Source of the DNA: Anaerolineae bacterium
Lineage (GTDB): Bacteria > Chloroflexota > Anaerolineae > Promineifilales > Promineifilaceae
DNA: 64,000 nucleotides
Assembly (NCBI GenBank): GCA_023384415.1
Contig: JAHDWJ010000009.1
Coordinates: 1-64,000 of the forward strand
Direction of reading: 5' to 3'
The notes beneath the pieces are model-generated. The model was not told where the DNA came from. It saw only the letters and a program-made list of their open reading frames with translations, and ran no database searches. Positions 1 through 8,836 of the stretch are shown piece after piece; the first letter of the stretch is position 1; every line of letters starts with the position of its first letter. Made by a program: the position numbers and the translations under genes.

Positions 1-42
1 GTATTGCGTATTGCGTATTGCGTATTGCGTATTGCGTATTGC
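1..42. repeat. Heptamer tandem repeat (GTATTGC x6)
   Basis: Six exact head-to-tail copies of GTATTGC start at the window edge, so the array may be longer. It runs directly into a GCGGCCGC octamer at 41-48. It is the cleanest member of a class of 7-8 bp tandem arrays that fill many spacers here. The stretch 49-278 holds no gene I can support. Confidence 0.95.
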
Positions 43-278
43 GGCCGCGATCCATCGTGCGCTCCTGGGTAGAAGTTGGGATAAATATAGGACTGTATTG
101 ACGCAAGTTGAGAGGGTAAAGCAATAAAACTTACTGACGCATTGAAGTATAATAGTGATTGCTTATTGTGTCAAGAATAGATTTTACCATGAAATTTATA
201 TATCTGATCTACTGTGAAAATAATGTTACTGTTATGGGTCCCAATCGCCCACCCGCGCTCTTTGTTCCTTCGTCCCCA

Positions 279-561
279 CAGCAATTATCAAATTGAACCC
301 TGTGGTAGGGGTGGGACAGGCGGGCAGCCATCCAGGTCAAGCGGTTTAACCTTATTCCCGCCTGTCTCATCCCCTTTTGCACCCCCATTGCGGCCAAATC
401 AGGGCGAGACAGGTGGGAACTGAACGTCCCCGTTTAACCAAAATCCTGGCCCACCACCAAACCGGGACGAGACAGGTGGGAACTGAACGTCCCCGTTTAA
501 CCAAAATCCTGGCCCACCTGTCCCGCCCTACATTCACTTCAAGGCAAATTGAGAATAGCTG
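279..561. repeat. Dispersed inverted-repeat element, copy A
   Basis: A roughly 283-bp non-coding element bounded by CAGCAATTATCAAATTGAA at the left and AAATTGAGAATAGCTG at the right, which are imperfect terminal inverted repeats. Inside are GGGTGGGACAGGCGGGC and, near the other end, the complementary GCCCACCTGTCCCGCC. A 63-bp internal unit containing GAGACAGGTGGGAAC occurs twice (unit starts 406 and 469). Related copies lie at 37928-38250, 45438-45653 and, inverted, 49408-49709. Short open frames inside are artefacts of the repeat. It could be a MITE-like element or a repeat that folds in RNA. Confidence 0.85.
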
Positions 562-577
562 TCGCCCCAGCAATTTC

Positions 578-606
578 TTGACATTTTAGATTAAAGCGCA
601 TATTAT
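578..606 (+). promoter_or_regulatory. Sigma-70-type promoter of the lacI-family gene
   Basis: TTGACA at 578-583 and TATTAT at 601-606 are separated by exactly 17 bp, a near-consensus housekeeping promoter. Transcription would begin near 613, inside the palindrome at 610-633, so a repressor bound there should block initiation. This predicts autoregulation of the downstream regulator. Confidence 0.8.
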
Positions 607-609
607 CGT

Positions 610-633
610 GTTACCGGTCACGTGACCGGTAAC
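610..633. promoter_or_regulatory. 24-bp perfect palindrome, probable LacI-family operator
   Basis: The half-site GTTACCGGTCAC is followed directly by its exact reverse complement. The CG-centred dyad is the usual form of LacI/PurR-family operators. It overlaps the predicted start of transcription and lies 20 bp before the regulator's start codon. I found no second full copy upstream of the transporter genes, so control of those genes by this site is not shown. Confidence 0.8.
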
Positions 634-652
634 AAAGCCCTGAAATAGTCCT

Positions 653-1666
653 ATGCCCCGATCTACTGTCACCATCCGCGATGTTGCTCAACATGCTGGG
701 GTCTCTCACCAGACCGTTTCCCGCGTGATTAACGGGGTGGAGCGGGTGAACCCGGAGACCAGGCAGAAGGTGGAACAGGCGATCACTGAATTGGGGTACA
801 GCCCCAATGCCATTGCCCGGTTTATGGCCCGAGGGCGCACCGGGACATTGGCCTGTTTTGCCCCTAATCTGACCGATTATACGTTTGCCAGTCTGATTGA
901 AGGGGCGCAGAAGGAAGCGCGGGAGCGGGGATATTTTCTTCTTTCGGCTTCGGCGCAGGATGAGCAGGTGTTTGCTGATTTGCTGGAGCAGTTTGTGACC
1001 AGCCACCATTGTGAGGGGTTGATGGTGATTAATCCGTATGCCGATGGGCGACATGAACTGCTGCCAACGGACTTTCCCCTGGTGTTTGCCGGGGCGCGGC
1101 CGCGTGAGGATGCCGCCAACTCGGTAGCCCTGGATGATGTGGCTGTGGGGCGCGGGGCCACCCAACATTTATTAACTCTGGGCCACCGGCGGATTGGCAT
1201 GGTAACCGGCCCGATGGCTGAAGATTGTTCCCAAGACCGGGCGCAAGGGTTTGAGGAGATGATGCGGGCGGCCGGCCTGGTTCCAGACCCCGCCCTCATT
1301 ATTGAAGGAGATTGGCTGGCCCCGTCTGGCTATGATGCGTTTATGCAGTTCGCGGCCGCGGGCGAACTCCCTACCGCTATCTTTGTACAAAATGATCAAA
1401 TGGCCCTCGGCCTGCTGCGGGCGGCCCGCGAACACGGCCTACACCTGCCAGAACATCTCTCCGTTATTGGCGTTGATGATATTCCCCTGGTCTCTTACTT
1501 TGATCCCCCATTGACCACCATACGCCAGGATTTTGAACAGATTGGCCGGGAAGCAACCCGCTTACTCATTCAAGCTATTGAGCGGCCGCACTCTCCCCGC
1601 CAACACCGGCAGCTTCCTGCCCAGTTGATCAAACGACGCTCTACACGAGAATGGCACCATAACTAA
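653..1666 (+). CDS. LacI/GalR-family transcriptional regulator
   Basis: A 337-residue protein with the normal two-part LacI layout. Residues 5-55 form the helix-turn-helix and hinge helix (VTIRDVAQHAGVSHQTVSRV, then NPETRQKVEQAI). Residues 62-330 form a periplasmic-binding-protein-like sugar-sensing domain with the typical IGVDDIPLVSYFDPPLTTIRQD segment near the C-terminus. It is first in a run of carbohydrate transport and kinase genes on the same strand and probably represses them in response to the imported sugar or polyol. The operator at 610-633 suggests autoregulation. The ATG has no strong Shine-Dalgarno. The ligand cannot be read from sequence. Confidence 0.95.
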   Translation: MPRSTVTIRDVAQHAGVSHQTVSRVINGVERVNPETRQKVEQAITELGYSPNAIARFMARGRTGTLACFAPNLTDYTFASLIEGAQKEARERGYFLLSASAQDEQVFADLLEQFVTSHHCEGLMVINPYADGRHELLPTDFPLVFAGARPREDAANSVALDDVAVGRGATQHLLTLGHRRIGMVTGPMAEDCSQDRAQGFEEMMRAAGLVPDPALIIEGDWLAPSGYDAFMQFAAAGELPTAIFVQNDQMALGLLRAAREHGLHLPEHLSVIGVDDIPLVSYFDPPLTTIRQDFEQIGREATRLLIQAIERPHSPRQHRQLPAQLIKRRSTREWHHN

Positions 1667-1859
1667 TGGTTGACGGAAGTTGGAACAAAGGAGAACAGGT
1701 AGGAGCTGTGAGAAGTTACGCCCTTCCTCACCCTTCATTCCTCATCCGTCATCCTTACCAAAGGGGGTGGTTTTACTATCTAAATTGAGTGCGTATTTGC
1801 GCCCACTACGCTGTTTCCCAACTTAAACTAACAATCATGAGTATTATGGAGGTAGGAAG

Positions 1860-3248
1860 ATGATTTCCCCTAAATTACGCCTTTTGACCCTGTTGATTCT
1901 GGTTTTGCTGCTGGTAGCCTGTGGTGGCAATAATACCAGCAGCACCAATAACACCGGGGCTGCGACCAATGACAACGCGGCCGCGGCCAATCCCACCACT
2001 CCCCCCCAACCTGCCGCCGACATTGCCCTGCGCTGGCGCACCCGTCCTGACAACCAGGAAGAAGCCAACGTCTACGCCACCGTCAGTGCGACCCTGGACC
2101 AGCAGTTAGAAGGGATCAGCCTCACCTATGAGCCAGGTGGCAGCGAAACCGCCAGCTACCAGGATGTTCTCAAAACCGAAATCGCCAACGGCACCGCCCC
2201 TGATGTGTTCTGGATTCCTGGCACCGATGTGGCTGACTTCGCTACTCGTGGCCTCATCCTCAATCTGGCCAGCCTGGCTGGGGCAACCAGCGGCTTCTCC
2301 GTAGATGCGTTCTACCCCGGCCCGATGTTCCACCTCACTTACAACCCTGACAGCATGGCTTCTGGGGGAGCGAGCGGCGCGTTGTGGGGGCTGCCCCGTG
2401 ACGTATCCACCTTCGCCTTGTACTTGAACCTGGACCTCATCGCTGAAGCGGGAGCCCCAGATCCCCGTGAACTGGCCGCCAATGGGCAGTGGGATTGGCA
2501 GGCGTTTCTGGAAGTGGCCCAGGCTGTTCATGCCCTCGGCCCGGATATTTATGGGTATGGGGCCAATGCCTGGTGGGGGCCTTATGGCACCTGGATGAAT
2601 GCGGCAGGTGGTGGCTTCTTTAATGAGGACCGGACCGCCTGTAACCTGGATTCGGCTGAATCTCTGGCTGGTCTGGCTTTCGAGCAGGCATTGTACCAGG
2701 AATATAACGTTGCTGTGCCCTATGGTGAAGACAGTGAACCACCCTTCCGGGCCGGAAAAGTGGCTATGTTCCAGAATGGCCGTTGGGCTACCCCTGGAAC
2801 ACGCACTGTCACTTTTGATTGGGATGTGGTTGAACTGCCCAAAGGGCCAGCCGGAAATGCTGGTAACTGGCTCTTCTGGGGGGCGTATGTGGTCAATGGC
2901 AGTCTGACCGGTGAGCGGGCGGAAGCGGCCTGGAAGCTGGTGCAGGCGTTGACCACAGCTGAGACCCAGGCCACTGTGGCTGCCCTGGGGGCCAATATCC
3001 CCAGCCGGGTCAGCCAGGAAGCGTTTGACGCTTTCCTCACCTACACCCCGCCGGCCAACAACCAGGCGTTCCTGAACGGTCTGGCGGACAGCCCGGCGAC
3101 TGAAGGGCCGCTGTGGGCGGGAAGCTGGCCGGAATATGCCCCGGTGATGGATGCGGCCGTACAAGCGTTGATGACTGGCAGCTCTACCCTTGAACAGTTT
3201 GCCGCAACTGTCTGTAATGATGCCAACCGGGCGGCCTTCAGCCGGTAA
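1860..3248 (+). CDS. ABC transporter carbohydrate-binding lipoprotein
   Basis: A 462-residue solute-binding protein of the SBP_bac_1 (MalE/UgpB-like) family. The N-terminus is a lipoprotein signal with the lipobox LVAC at residues 18-21, followed by a low-complexity Asn/Thr/Ala linker to about residue 55 that would tether the protein outside the membrane. The rest shows typical elements (NGTAPDVFWI, WGLPRDVSTFALYLN, FRAGKVAMFQNGRW). GGAGGTAGGA precedes the ATG. It captures the substrate for the permeases at 3474-6425. No ATP-binding subunit is encoded here; a shared MsmK/MalK-type ATPase elsewhere is likely. Confidence 0.93.
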   Translation: MISPKLRLLTLLILVLLLVACGGNNTSSTNNTGAATNDNAAAANPTTPPQPAADIALRWRTRPDNQEEANVYATVSATLDQQLEGISLTYEPGGSETASYQDVLKTEIANGTAPDVFWIPGTDVADFATRGLILNLASLAGATSGFSVDAFYPGPMFHLTYNPDSMASGGASGALWGLPRDVSTFALYLNLDLIAEAGAPDPRELAANGQWDWQAFLEVAQAVHALGPDIYGYGANAWWGPYGTWMNAAGGGFFNEDRTACNLDSAESLAGLAFEQALYQEYNVAVPYGEDSEPPFRAGKVAMFQNGRWATPGTRTVTFDWDVVELPKGPAGNAGNWLFWGAYVVNGSLTGERAEAAWKLVQALTTAETQATVAALGANIPSRVSQEAFDAFLTYTPPANNQAFLNGLADSPATEGPLWAGSWPEYAPVMDAAVQALMTGSSTLEQFAATVCNDANRAAFSR

Positions 3249-3281
3249 GGGTTTCAAGTTTCAGGTTTCATCAAGTTGTTG

Positions 3282-3310
3282 ACCTGACAGGTTTGTGAAA
3301 CCTGTCAGGT
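3282..3310 (+). terminator. Intercistronic hairpin
   Basis: ACCTGACAGGTTT, a GTG loop, and the exact complement AAACCTGTCAGGT make a 13-bp perfect stem 33 bp after the binding-protein stop. No U-tract follows, so it is more likely a processing or mRNA-stabilising element than a full terminator. Such hairpins commonly keep binding-protein mRNA in excess over permease mRNA. It may also be a dispersed repeat. Confidence 0.6.
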
Positions 3311-3392
3311 CTGCTGCAACTGGGAACTGACTGACTCCTTCAATTTTGGCGAAAATTGATTTCACCACTGTTATTAACCAATACACCAATAG

Positions 3393-3428
3393 ACTAATAA
3401 CCAGTGGTCAGATCAAAAAACGCCAGAC
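3393..3428. repeat. Dispersed spacer repeat, copy 1
   Basis: ACTAATAACCAGTGGTCAG followed by NTCAAAAAACNCCAGAC occurs here and again at 42860-42896, with two substitutions. Both copies follow degenerate heptamers of the AACCAATACAC type. The spacer 3249-3473 contains this, the hairpin at 3282-3310 and no gene. Confidence 0.75.
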
Positions 3429-3473
3429 AGTTACTTCTCAATCCTTAGTACTTAATCCTCACAGGGATAGCCC

Positions 3474-5144
3474 ATGACAACAGAGCAATCTCCGGCGCGG
3501 TGGTTACAGGTTGTGATAGGATGGCATCTATTGGCGGCCGCGGCCGCGCTGTTTGCCGCCATCCTTTTGTTGACTGGCGGGGGGCCGGCCGGGAGCATGG
3601 CGTTGTGGGCCAGATTATTAGCCGCGTTTCTTCTCCTGGGATGGGGAATGGGGAGTGGCGCGGCCGCGTTCTACATTTATCACCGTATCCATCGCGGCCG
3701 CACCCTCTCCCTCTTCACCAACTACCTGGCCTTTGTCTTCTTCTTCCTGGCCGCCTGCCAAATTATGGGGGTATTCCTGGGCATAGACACCCTGGCCAAC
3801 AACATCGGCCGGGGGCTGCCCTTTCTGCTCCTGGCTTTCATCGGCTACCTGATCGGTACGGCGGCTGACCGGTATGAAGGATATTATGCCCGGCAGCAGC
3901 AAATCACTCGGATTAGCCAGGGGATCATGGTCGCCGGGGGATTGATAGCAGCGTTGGCGGCCGGCTTGCTGCCAGGATTGATAAACCTGCTGCGTCAGCT
4001 TGGCAACCCCACCGCCCTGGGGTTGGTTATCGGCATGGGGATATGCCTGCTGATGCTCTGGTTGATGGGGCGGGAGAAAGCGGCCGCGGCCCTCCACGCC
4101 CAAACCCACCATGAAGCCATGATCAATGGCTACCTGTTCCTCTCCCCCAATCTGTTGGGGTTCCTCATCTTCTTCGCCGGGCCACTGCTCCTCTCCCTCT
4201 ATGTCAGCTTCACCGATTGGGACGCCTTCGGCACCCGCAACTGGGTAGGGGTACAAAATTACCAACGCATCTTTGATCTGAACATCGCTACCCTCAGCAG
4301 CCCCACCCAGCGGGCCGATGAAGTATTAGATGTCACCCTCTATGGGGAGTTAGCCCGCTTCACCATTGCCGGACGGAGTATCATCGTGGGGGCGCGGGAT
4401 CGCCTCTTTTGGATCGCCCTACGCAACACCGTTGTTTTCTCTCTGTTAGCTGTTCCCCTTAGTGTGACCATTGCCCTGGTTCTTTCCAACCTGCTCAACA
4501 GCAAGTTACCAGGCATTAAATTTTTCCGGGCCATCTACTTCTTACCCAGCATTGCCGCTGTCGTTGGCATTTCCCTGGTATGGCAGTGGCTTTATAACTC
4601 CACCGTTGGCTTCATCAATTACGGCATCCTTACCGTCATCACCTTTCTCAACAATGTTCTGGGTACAGAGATGGCCGATCCGGCCATTCGCTGGCTTTCC
4701 GAAAGCCGCACCGCCCTATTGGCCATCATCATCATGGCCGTCTGGCAGACGGTAGGGTTCAACACTGTCTTATTTTTGGCCGGGTTACAAAACATCCCTG
4801 GCGATTTATACGAAGCGGCAACGGTAGATGGGGCGGGTAAATGGGCGCAATTTGTCAATGTCACCATCCCCATGCTGGCCCCCACCACCTTCTTCGTCAT
4901 CACCACCACCCTGATCAAATCGTTGCAAGTGTTTGAAGAGATTTTCATCCTGACCAACCCCGTTGGCGGCCCAGATAATTCAACCCTGACGCTGGTGGTT
5001 TACCTGTACCAAAACGGGTTCCAATTCTTCAAACAGGGGTACGCCTCAGCCATCGCCTGGGTACTGTTTATCGTCATCTTTGGGGCCACCTTGTGGCAGT
5101 TCCGCCGCCAGCAGCAGAGTGTGAGCGGGGTTTATGATGTTTAG
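3474..5144 (+). CDS. Carbohydrate ABC transporter permease, MalF type, with extra N-terminal membrane domain
   Basis: A 556-residue inner-membrane permease. The C-terminal ~330 residues are a normal binding-protein-dependent transport domain, from YLFLSPNLLGFLIFFAGPLL at about residue 222 to the EAA loop (EAATVDGAGKWAQFVNVTIP, about 447-466) that contacts the ATPase. The first ~200 residues are an additional hydrophobic region with about six predicted spans, not present in ordinary MalF or UgpA (about 300 residues). A soluble stretch of about 50 residues follows the first conserved span. It pairs with the MalG-type permease next in line. Confidence 0.92.
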   Translation: MTTEQSPARWLQVVIGWHLLAAAAALFAAILLLTGGGPAGSMALWARLLAAFLLLGWGMGSGAAAFYIYHRIHRGRTLSLFTNYLAFVFFFLAACQIMGVFLGIDTLANNIGRGLPFLLLAFIGYLIGTAADRYEGYYARQQQITRISQGIMVAGGLIAALAAGLLPGLINLLRQLGNPTALGLVIGMGICLLMLWLMGREKAAAALHAQTHHEAMINGYLFLSPNLLGFLIFFAGPLLLSLYVSFTDWDAFGTRNWVGVQNYQRIFDLNIATLSSPTQRADEVLDVTLYGELARFTIAGRSIIVGARDRLFWIALRNTVVFSLLAVPLSVTIALVLSNLLNSKLPGIKFFRAIYFLPSIAAVVGISLVWQWLYNSTVGFINYGILTVITFLNNVLGTEMADPAIRWLSESRTALLAIIIMAVWQTVGFNTVLFLAGLQNIPGDLYEAATVDGAGKWAQFVNVTIPMLAPTTFFVITTTLIKSLQVFEEIFILTNPVGGPDNSTLTLVVYLYQNGFQFFKQGYASAIAWVLFIVIFGATLWQFRRQQQSVSGVYDV

Positions 5145-5150
5145 AGTGTT

Positions 5151-5214
5151 GGTATGTTGGTATATTGGTGTATCAGTTATCTATACCAATACACTAATAT
5201 ACTAATATACCCAC
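5151..5214 (+). repeat. Octamer repeats forming a hairpin between permease genes
   Basis: TGTTGGTA-type octamers repeat about three times and are followed by a nearly complementary set (CCAATACACTAATATAC). The two halves pair as TATATTGGTGTAT with ATACACTAATATA, with one mismatch. An upstream in-frame start at 5154 would translate this repeat into protein; it is non-conserved sequence, so the next gene is called from 5226. Confidence 0.65.
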
Positions 5215-5225
5215 CAGCTACGCCT

Positions 5226-6425
5226 ATGAAAAGCTACCGCCTGACCCAAACGTTACAAAATGCCGCTGTGTATCTGGTGTTGACCGGGTTTGCCGCGTTG
5301 ATGCTGTTTCCTTTTATCTTTATGATCGCTACCTCCTTAAAGGAGCCGGCCGATACGTTCCGTTATCCCCCCCGCCTGCTGCCCCGCGCCCCGGTTTTTG
5401 TCGAAATGGCCGGGTATGAGCAGGATTTGCCGCTCTATTATGTGACGGTGGATGGGGATGAGGAGCAATATGCCCTGGTGGAGTCGGGGATTCGGGTGGG
5501 GCGGTATGCTCCGGCGGATAATTTAGCGATGGAACTGGTGCGGCCGCTGACCGATGTCACCCCCACCGAAGAGATGGCTCTGGTGAATGGGGAAGAAAAA
5601 CCCCTTTTCCTGGTTGAGCAAGATGGGCAGTTGGTGCCGATGGTGTTGGTGGGGCAAACTGCTCTCGGCCGCTTTGTCAACCCGGAGGATCCCACTCAGG
5701 AAACGCTAGCTAATGTCCGCTTGAGCCAGCCAGTAGAACGGCTAACCGCCCACCCCGATAATTATCGGCGGGTGGTTGAGTTGAACAATATGGGGCGCGC
5801 CCTCACCAACACCGCACTGGTCACGATTTTGGTCGTCATTGGGCAGATTACCACCTCGGTGGTAGGTGGATATGCCTTTGCCCGGCTTAAATTCCCTGGG
5901 CGTGATTCCATCTTTCTCTTCTACCTGGGTACAATCATGATCCCGTTCGTCATGCTGATCATCCCCCTATACCAGATTATGGTGCTGGTGGGGTGGGTAG
6001 ACCGGCTGGCGTCGCTGATTATTCCCTGGATTTTTACTGCTTATGGCACGTTTCTGATGCGCCAATTTTTTATTACCGTGCCCAAAGAGGTGGAAGAGGC
6101 AGCCCTGATTGACGGGGCTTCCCGGTGGCAAATTTTGCTCCGCATTTTTATTCCTGCCAGTGTACCGGCCCTGGCGACCCAGGCCACCTTTACCTTTTTG
6201 TATGCCTGGAACAGTTTTTTCTGGCCGCTGGTTATCATTAACACGGGCAATGAGCGGAACCATGTGCTGACGCTGGCCTTGAATGTGCTGCGCGGCCGCG
6301 CCTCTGATGCCCCCAACCTTATCCTGGCCGGAGCCGCCATCTCCATCATCCCGCCGCTCATCGTTTTTATCCTGGGGCAGCGGTTCTTTGTGGAAAGTGC
6401 GACCAGCAGTGCCGTAAAAGGATAG
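5226..6425 (+). CDS. Carbohydrate ABC transporter permease, MalG type
   Basis: A 399-residue inner-membrane permease. A first span (residues ~15-38) is followed by TSLKEPADTFRYPP, typical of MalG relatives. Then comes a soluble insertion of about 110 residues (~55-165) before the conserved core; ordinary MalG proteins are about 280 residues, so this is an enlarged periplasmic loop. The EAA motif EEAALIDGASRWQILLRIFI lies near residue 290. The ATG at 5226 is preferred over one at 5154 because the extra 24 residues would be translated spacer repeat. It acts with the permease and lipoprotein upstream. Confidence 0.92.
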   Translation: MKSYRLTQTLQNAAVYLVLTGFAALMLFPFIFMIATSLKEPADTFRYPPRLLPRAPVFVEMAGYEQDLPLYYVTVDGDEEQYALVESGIRVGRYAPADNLAMELVRPLTDVTPTEEMALVNGEEKPLFLVEQDGQLVPMVLVGQTALGRFVNPEDPTQETLANVRLSQPVERLTAHPDNYRRVVELNNMGRALTNTALVTILVVIGQITTSVVGGYAFARLKFPGRDSIFLFYLGTIMIPFVMLIIPLYQIMVLVGWVDRLASLIIPWIFTAYGTFLMRQFFITVPKEVEEAALIDGASRWQILLRIFIPASVPALATQATFTFLYAWNSFFWPLVIINTGNERNHVLTLALNVLRGRASDAPNLILAGAAISIIPPLIVFILGQRFFVESATSSAVKG

Positions 6426-6491
6426 TGATGCGGACTGAGGTCAAAAGTTGCTCCGTCCTCACTCCTTAATCCTTTAACCTCAGTCCTATCT

Positions 6492-7274
6492 ATGCCACCA
6501 TACGACGCTTACATCTTTGACCTCGATGGGACGGTTTATCTGGGGGATGCGCTTTTGCCCACGGCGGGGGAGACCATCCAACAGCTGCGCCATTGGGGAA
6601 AACAGACCGTTTTCCTCTCCAACAACCCCACCCATTCCCGAACTGAGTATGCCGCCCGATTAACCCGATTGGGGCTGCCTACCCCGGTTGAAGATGTGGT
6701 CAATTCATCCTGGGTTATGGTACAGTTCCTTAATCAGCAGATGCCAGGGGCACGGCTCTTTGTGGTGGGTGAACAGTCGCTGCGTCAGGAGCTGCGGCAG
6801 GCCGGGTTTAGCTTGCGTAATGATGCCAAGGTGGATGCGGTCATCGCCAGTTTTGATCGGACCTTTGCTTATTGGAAGCTCCAGATAGCCTTTGATGCCA
6901 TCCGGGGCGGGGCACGGTTTTTTGCCACCAATGGGGACCGGTACTGCCCGGTGCCGGGAGGGGGTGAACCGGACGCGGCCGCGATGATCGCCGCCATCTC
7001 CGCCTGTACCGGTCACGAGGTGGAAGCCATCGTCGGCAAACCGTCCCGTCAGATGGCCGACGCGGTGCTGCACCGGTTGAGCCTGCCCCCGGAGCGGTGC
7101 CTGATGATTGGCGACCGGCTGGAGACGGATGTGCAGATGGGATTGGCTGCGGGCATGGCGGCCGCGCTTACCCTCACCGGCGCGACCTCAGAGGCAATGG
7201 CCGCCAGCAGCCCCATTCAACCAACTTATATATTAAACCAGTTAGCTGACCTCTTATTTACGATTGACGATTGA
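6492..7274 (+). CDS. HAD-IIA (NagD-like) sugar phosphatase
   Basis: A 260-residue haloacid-dehalogenase phosphatase. Motif I is DLDGTVYLGD (residues 10-19), motif II SNN (about 43-45), and the C-terminal motifs are GKPS and MIGDRLETDVQMGLAAGM, which carry the catalytic lysine and Mg-binding aspartates. This is the NagD/4-nitrophenylphosphatase class, usually acting on sugar or polyol phosphates. It lies between transporter and kinase genes, so it probably acts on a related phosphate. The stop codon falls inside a heptamer array at 7260-7287, so the last residues (TIDD) are repeat-encoded. Confidence 0.9.
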   Translation: MPPYDAYIFDLDGTVYLGDALLPTAGETIQQLRHWGKQTVFLSNNPTHSRTEYAARLTRLGLPTPVEDVVNSSWVMVQFLNQQMPGARLFVVGEQSLRQELRQAGFSLRNDAKVDAVIASFDRTFAYWKLQIAFDAIRGGARFFATNGDRYCPVPGGGEPDAAAMIAAISACTGHEVEAIVGKPSRQMADAVLHRLSLPPERCLMIGDRLETDVQMGLAAGMAAALTLTGATSEAMAASSPIQPTYILNQLADLLFTIDD

Positions 7275-7287
7275 CGATTTACGATTG
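7260..7287. repeat. Heptamer tandem repeat (ACGATTG x4)
   Basis: ACGATTG, ACGATTG, ACGATTT, ACGATTG in tandem. The array begins in the last codons of the phosphatase gene, supplies its TGA stop and continues into the spacer, so the array has altered the C-terminus of a gene. Confidence 0.9.
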
Positions 7288-7331
7288 CCACTCTTCAATC
7301 CAAAATCGTAACCCTACAATCATCAATCCCC

Positions 7332-8828
7332 ATGTCTTTTCTCCTCGGCATTGATCAAGGTACCAGCGGCAGCCGTGCGCTCATTTTGGACGAGCAGGGG
7401 CAGGTGCGGGGGTATGCCCACCATCCCCTGGAGCGGTTGTACCCCCGCCCCGATTGGGTGGAGCAAGACCCATTGGCTGTGGCTCAAGGGGTCGCGGCCG
7501 CGATCAGCGAAGCGATTGGTCAGGCCGGCTGTGCCCCGGATGAAATTGCCGCCTGCGGTATCTCCAGCCAACGCAACAGCGATTTTGCCTGGTCGGCCCG
7601 GACGGGGAAGCCGCTGGCTAAGGCCATCACCTGGCAGGATATGCGGACGCTGCCATTGGTCAACACCCTGCCCCAATTCCCCCACGCTGACGAAACTTTA
7701 CACCGGCTAGGCTACCCGGTGGCCCCCTATATGACCGCTCTGCACCTGGCCTGGCGTTTTCAACATGATGCGGTGATCCAGGAAGCGGCCGCGAACCATG
7801 ATTTGCGTCTAGGGCAATCAGCGGCCTGGCTCATTACCGCCCTGGGCCAGCCATCCGGCCACCAGATGGACGCCTCGTTGGTGCAGGCGATGGGGTTGTA
7901 CGACATTCGCGGCCGCACCTATTGGCAGGAGTGGCTCGATTGGTTAGCCATCCCCCTTGACCCATTGCCCCAACCCGTCCCCACCATCCACCATTACGGC
8001 ACCATCACCGTCACGGCTCCTGATGGGCGTACAGCCCCGGTGCCGGTGTGGGCGATGATCGGCGATCAGCAGGCGGCCCTGTTTGGGCACGATTGCCGCC
8101 ACCCTGGCGACGCCGAAACGACACATGGCACAGGCACCTATGTGAAAGTGTTTCTGGGTCCTCATGCCCCGTTTCAGGAGAAAATGGATACGTTGTGTGC
8201 CTGGGACATCGGCGCCGGGCAAACCTACTGCCTGGAAGCTCAAACCACCGTCACCGGGGCGGTGATCCGTTGGATGCGGGAGAGTGCCGGGCTGTTTGCT
8301 ACCTATGGGGAGATGGATGCGCTGGCGGCCGCGGCCGCAGACAGCGGTGGGGTCTTGTTTGTGCCGGCCTTCACCGGGCTGAATGTGCCCTACAACGACC
8401 GCCGGGCACGGGGCACCTTGTTTGGCTTAAGTTTGGGCAGTACGCGGGGACATATCGCCAGAGCGTTTATGGAAGCAGTAGGCTTGCAACTACGGGCCAT
8501 TTTGGAGACGATTCAACAAGAAACGGGAGTGCAGGTGCAGCAGGTGCGCGTCGGCGGTGGGGTGTCCGCCAGTGACATTGCCTGCCAGATACAGGCGGAT
8601 ATGCTGGGGCTGCCGGTGATCCGGCCAACTTTTACGGAGATGAGTGCGCGTGCGGCCGCGTTGTTGGCCGGTTTGGGGGCGGGGGTCTGGTCATCTCAGG
8701 CCGATTTGCCCCCCCTGCCTGGATCCCACACCCAATTCTCTCCCTGCCTCACCGCCGAGCAGCGGGATGCCGCTTTTGCCCGCTGGCAGAAAGCCATCAC
8801 CCTGGTCCGCCAGTGGGGACAGGCATAA
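7332..8828 (+). CDS. FGGY-family carbohydrate kinase, glycerol-kinase-like
   Basis: A 498-residue sugar/polyol kinase with two actin-like domains. Glycerol-kinase-type signatures are present: GIDQGTSGSRALILD (phosphate 1 loop, residues ~5-19), AITWQDMRT, GDQQAALFGHD, THGTGTYVKVFLG (phosphate 2) and VRVGGGVSASDIACQIQADM near residue 400. The motifs resemble GlpK more than xylulokinase, but the substrate is not certain. Last gene of the transport locus, it would trap the imported substrate as a phosphate. The 57-bp gap to the phosphatase gene is mostly heptamer repeat. Confidence 0.92.
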   Translation: MSFLLGIDQGTSGSRALILDEQGQVRGYAHHPLERLYPRPDWVEQDPLAVAQGVAAAISEAIGQAGCAPDEIAACGISSQRNSDFAWSARTGKPLAKAITWQDMRTLPLVNTLPQFPHADETLHRLGYPVAPYMTALHLAWRFQHDAVIQEAAANHDLRLGQSAAWLITALGQPSGHQMDASLVQAMGLYDIRGRTYWQEWLDWLAIPLDPLPQPVPTIHHYGTITVTAPDGRTAPVPVWAMIGDQQAALFGHDCRHPGDAETTHGTGTYVKVFLGPHAPFQEKMDTLCAWDIGAGQTYCLEAQTTVTGAVIRWMRESAGLFATYGEMDALAAAAADSGGVLFVPAFTGLNVPYNDRRARGTLFGLSLGSTRGHIARAFMEAVGLQLRAILETIQQETGVQVQQVRVGGGVSASDIACQIQADMLGLPVIRPTFTEMSARAAALLAGLGAGVWSSQADLPPLPGSHTQFSPCLTAEQRDAAFARWQKAITLVRQWGQA

Positions 8829-8836
8829 GCCCAAAT

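Noticed and set aside
377..589. Small open frames with repeated LTKILAH or PVWWWARILVKRG
   Set aside because: They occur only within the dispersed repeat elements on both strands and vary with unit number, with no ribosome-binding site.
2106..3257. A 383-residue open frame opposite the ABC binding-protein gene
   Set aside because: It is antisense to a clearly coding gene, has no recognisable motif and arises from codon bias. The same applies to 27534-28388 and 3618-4265.
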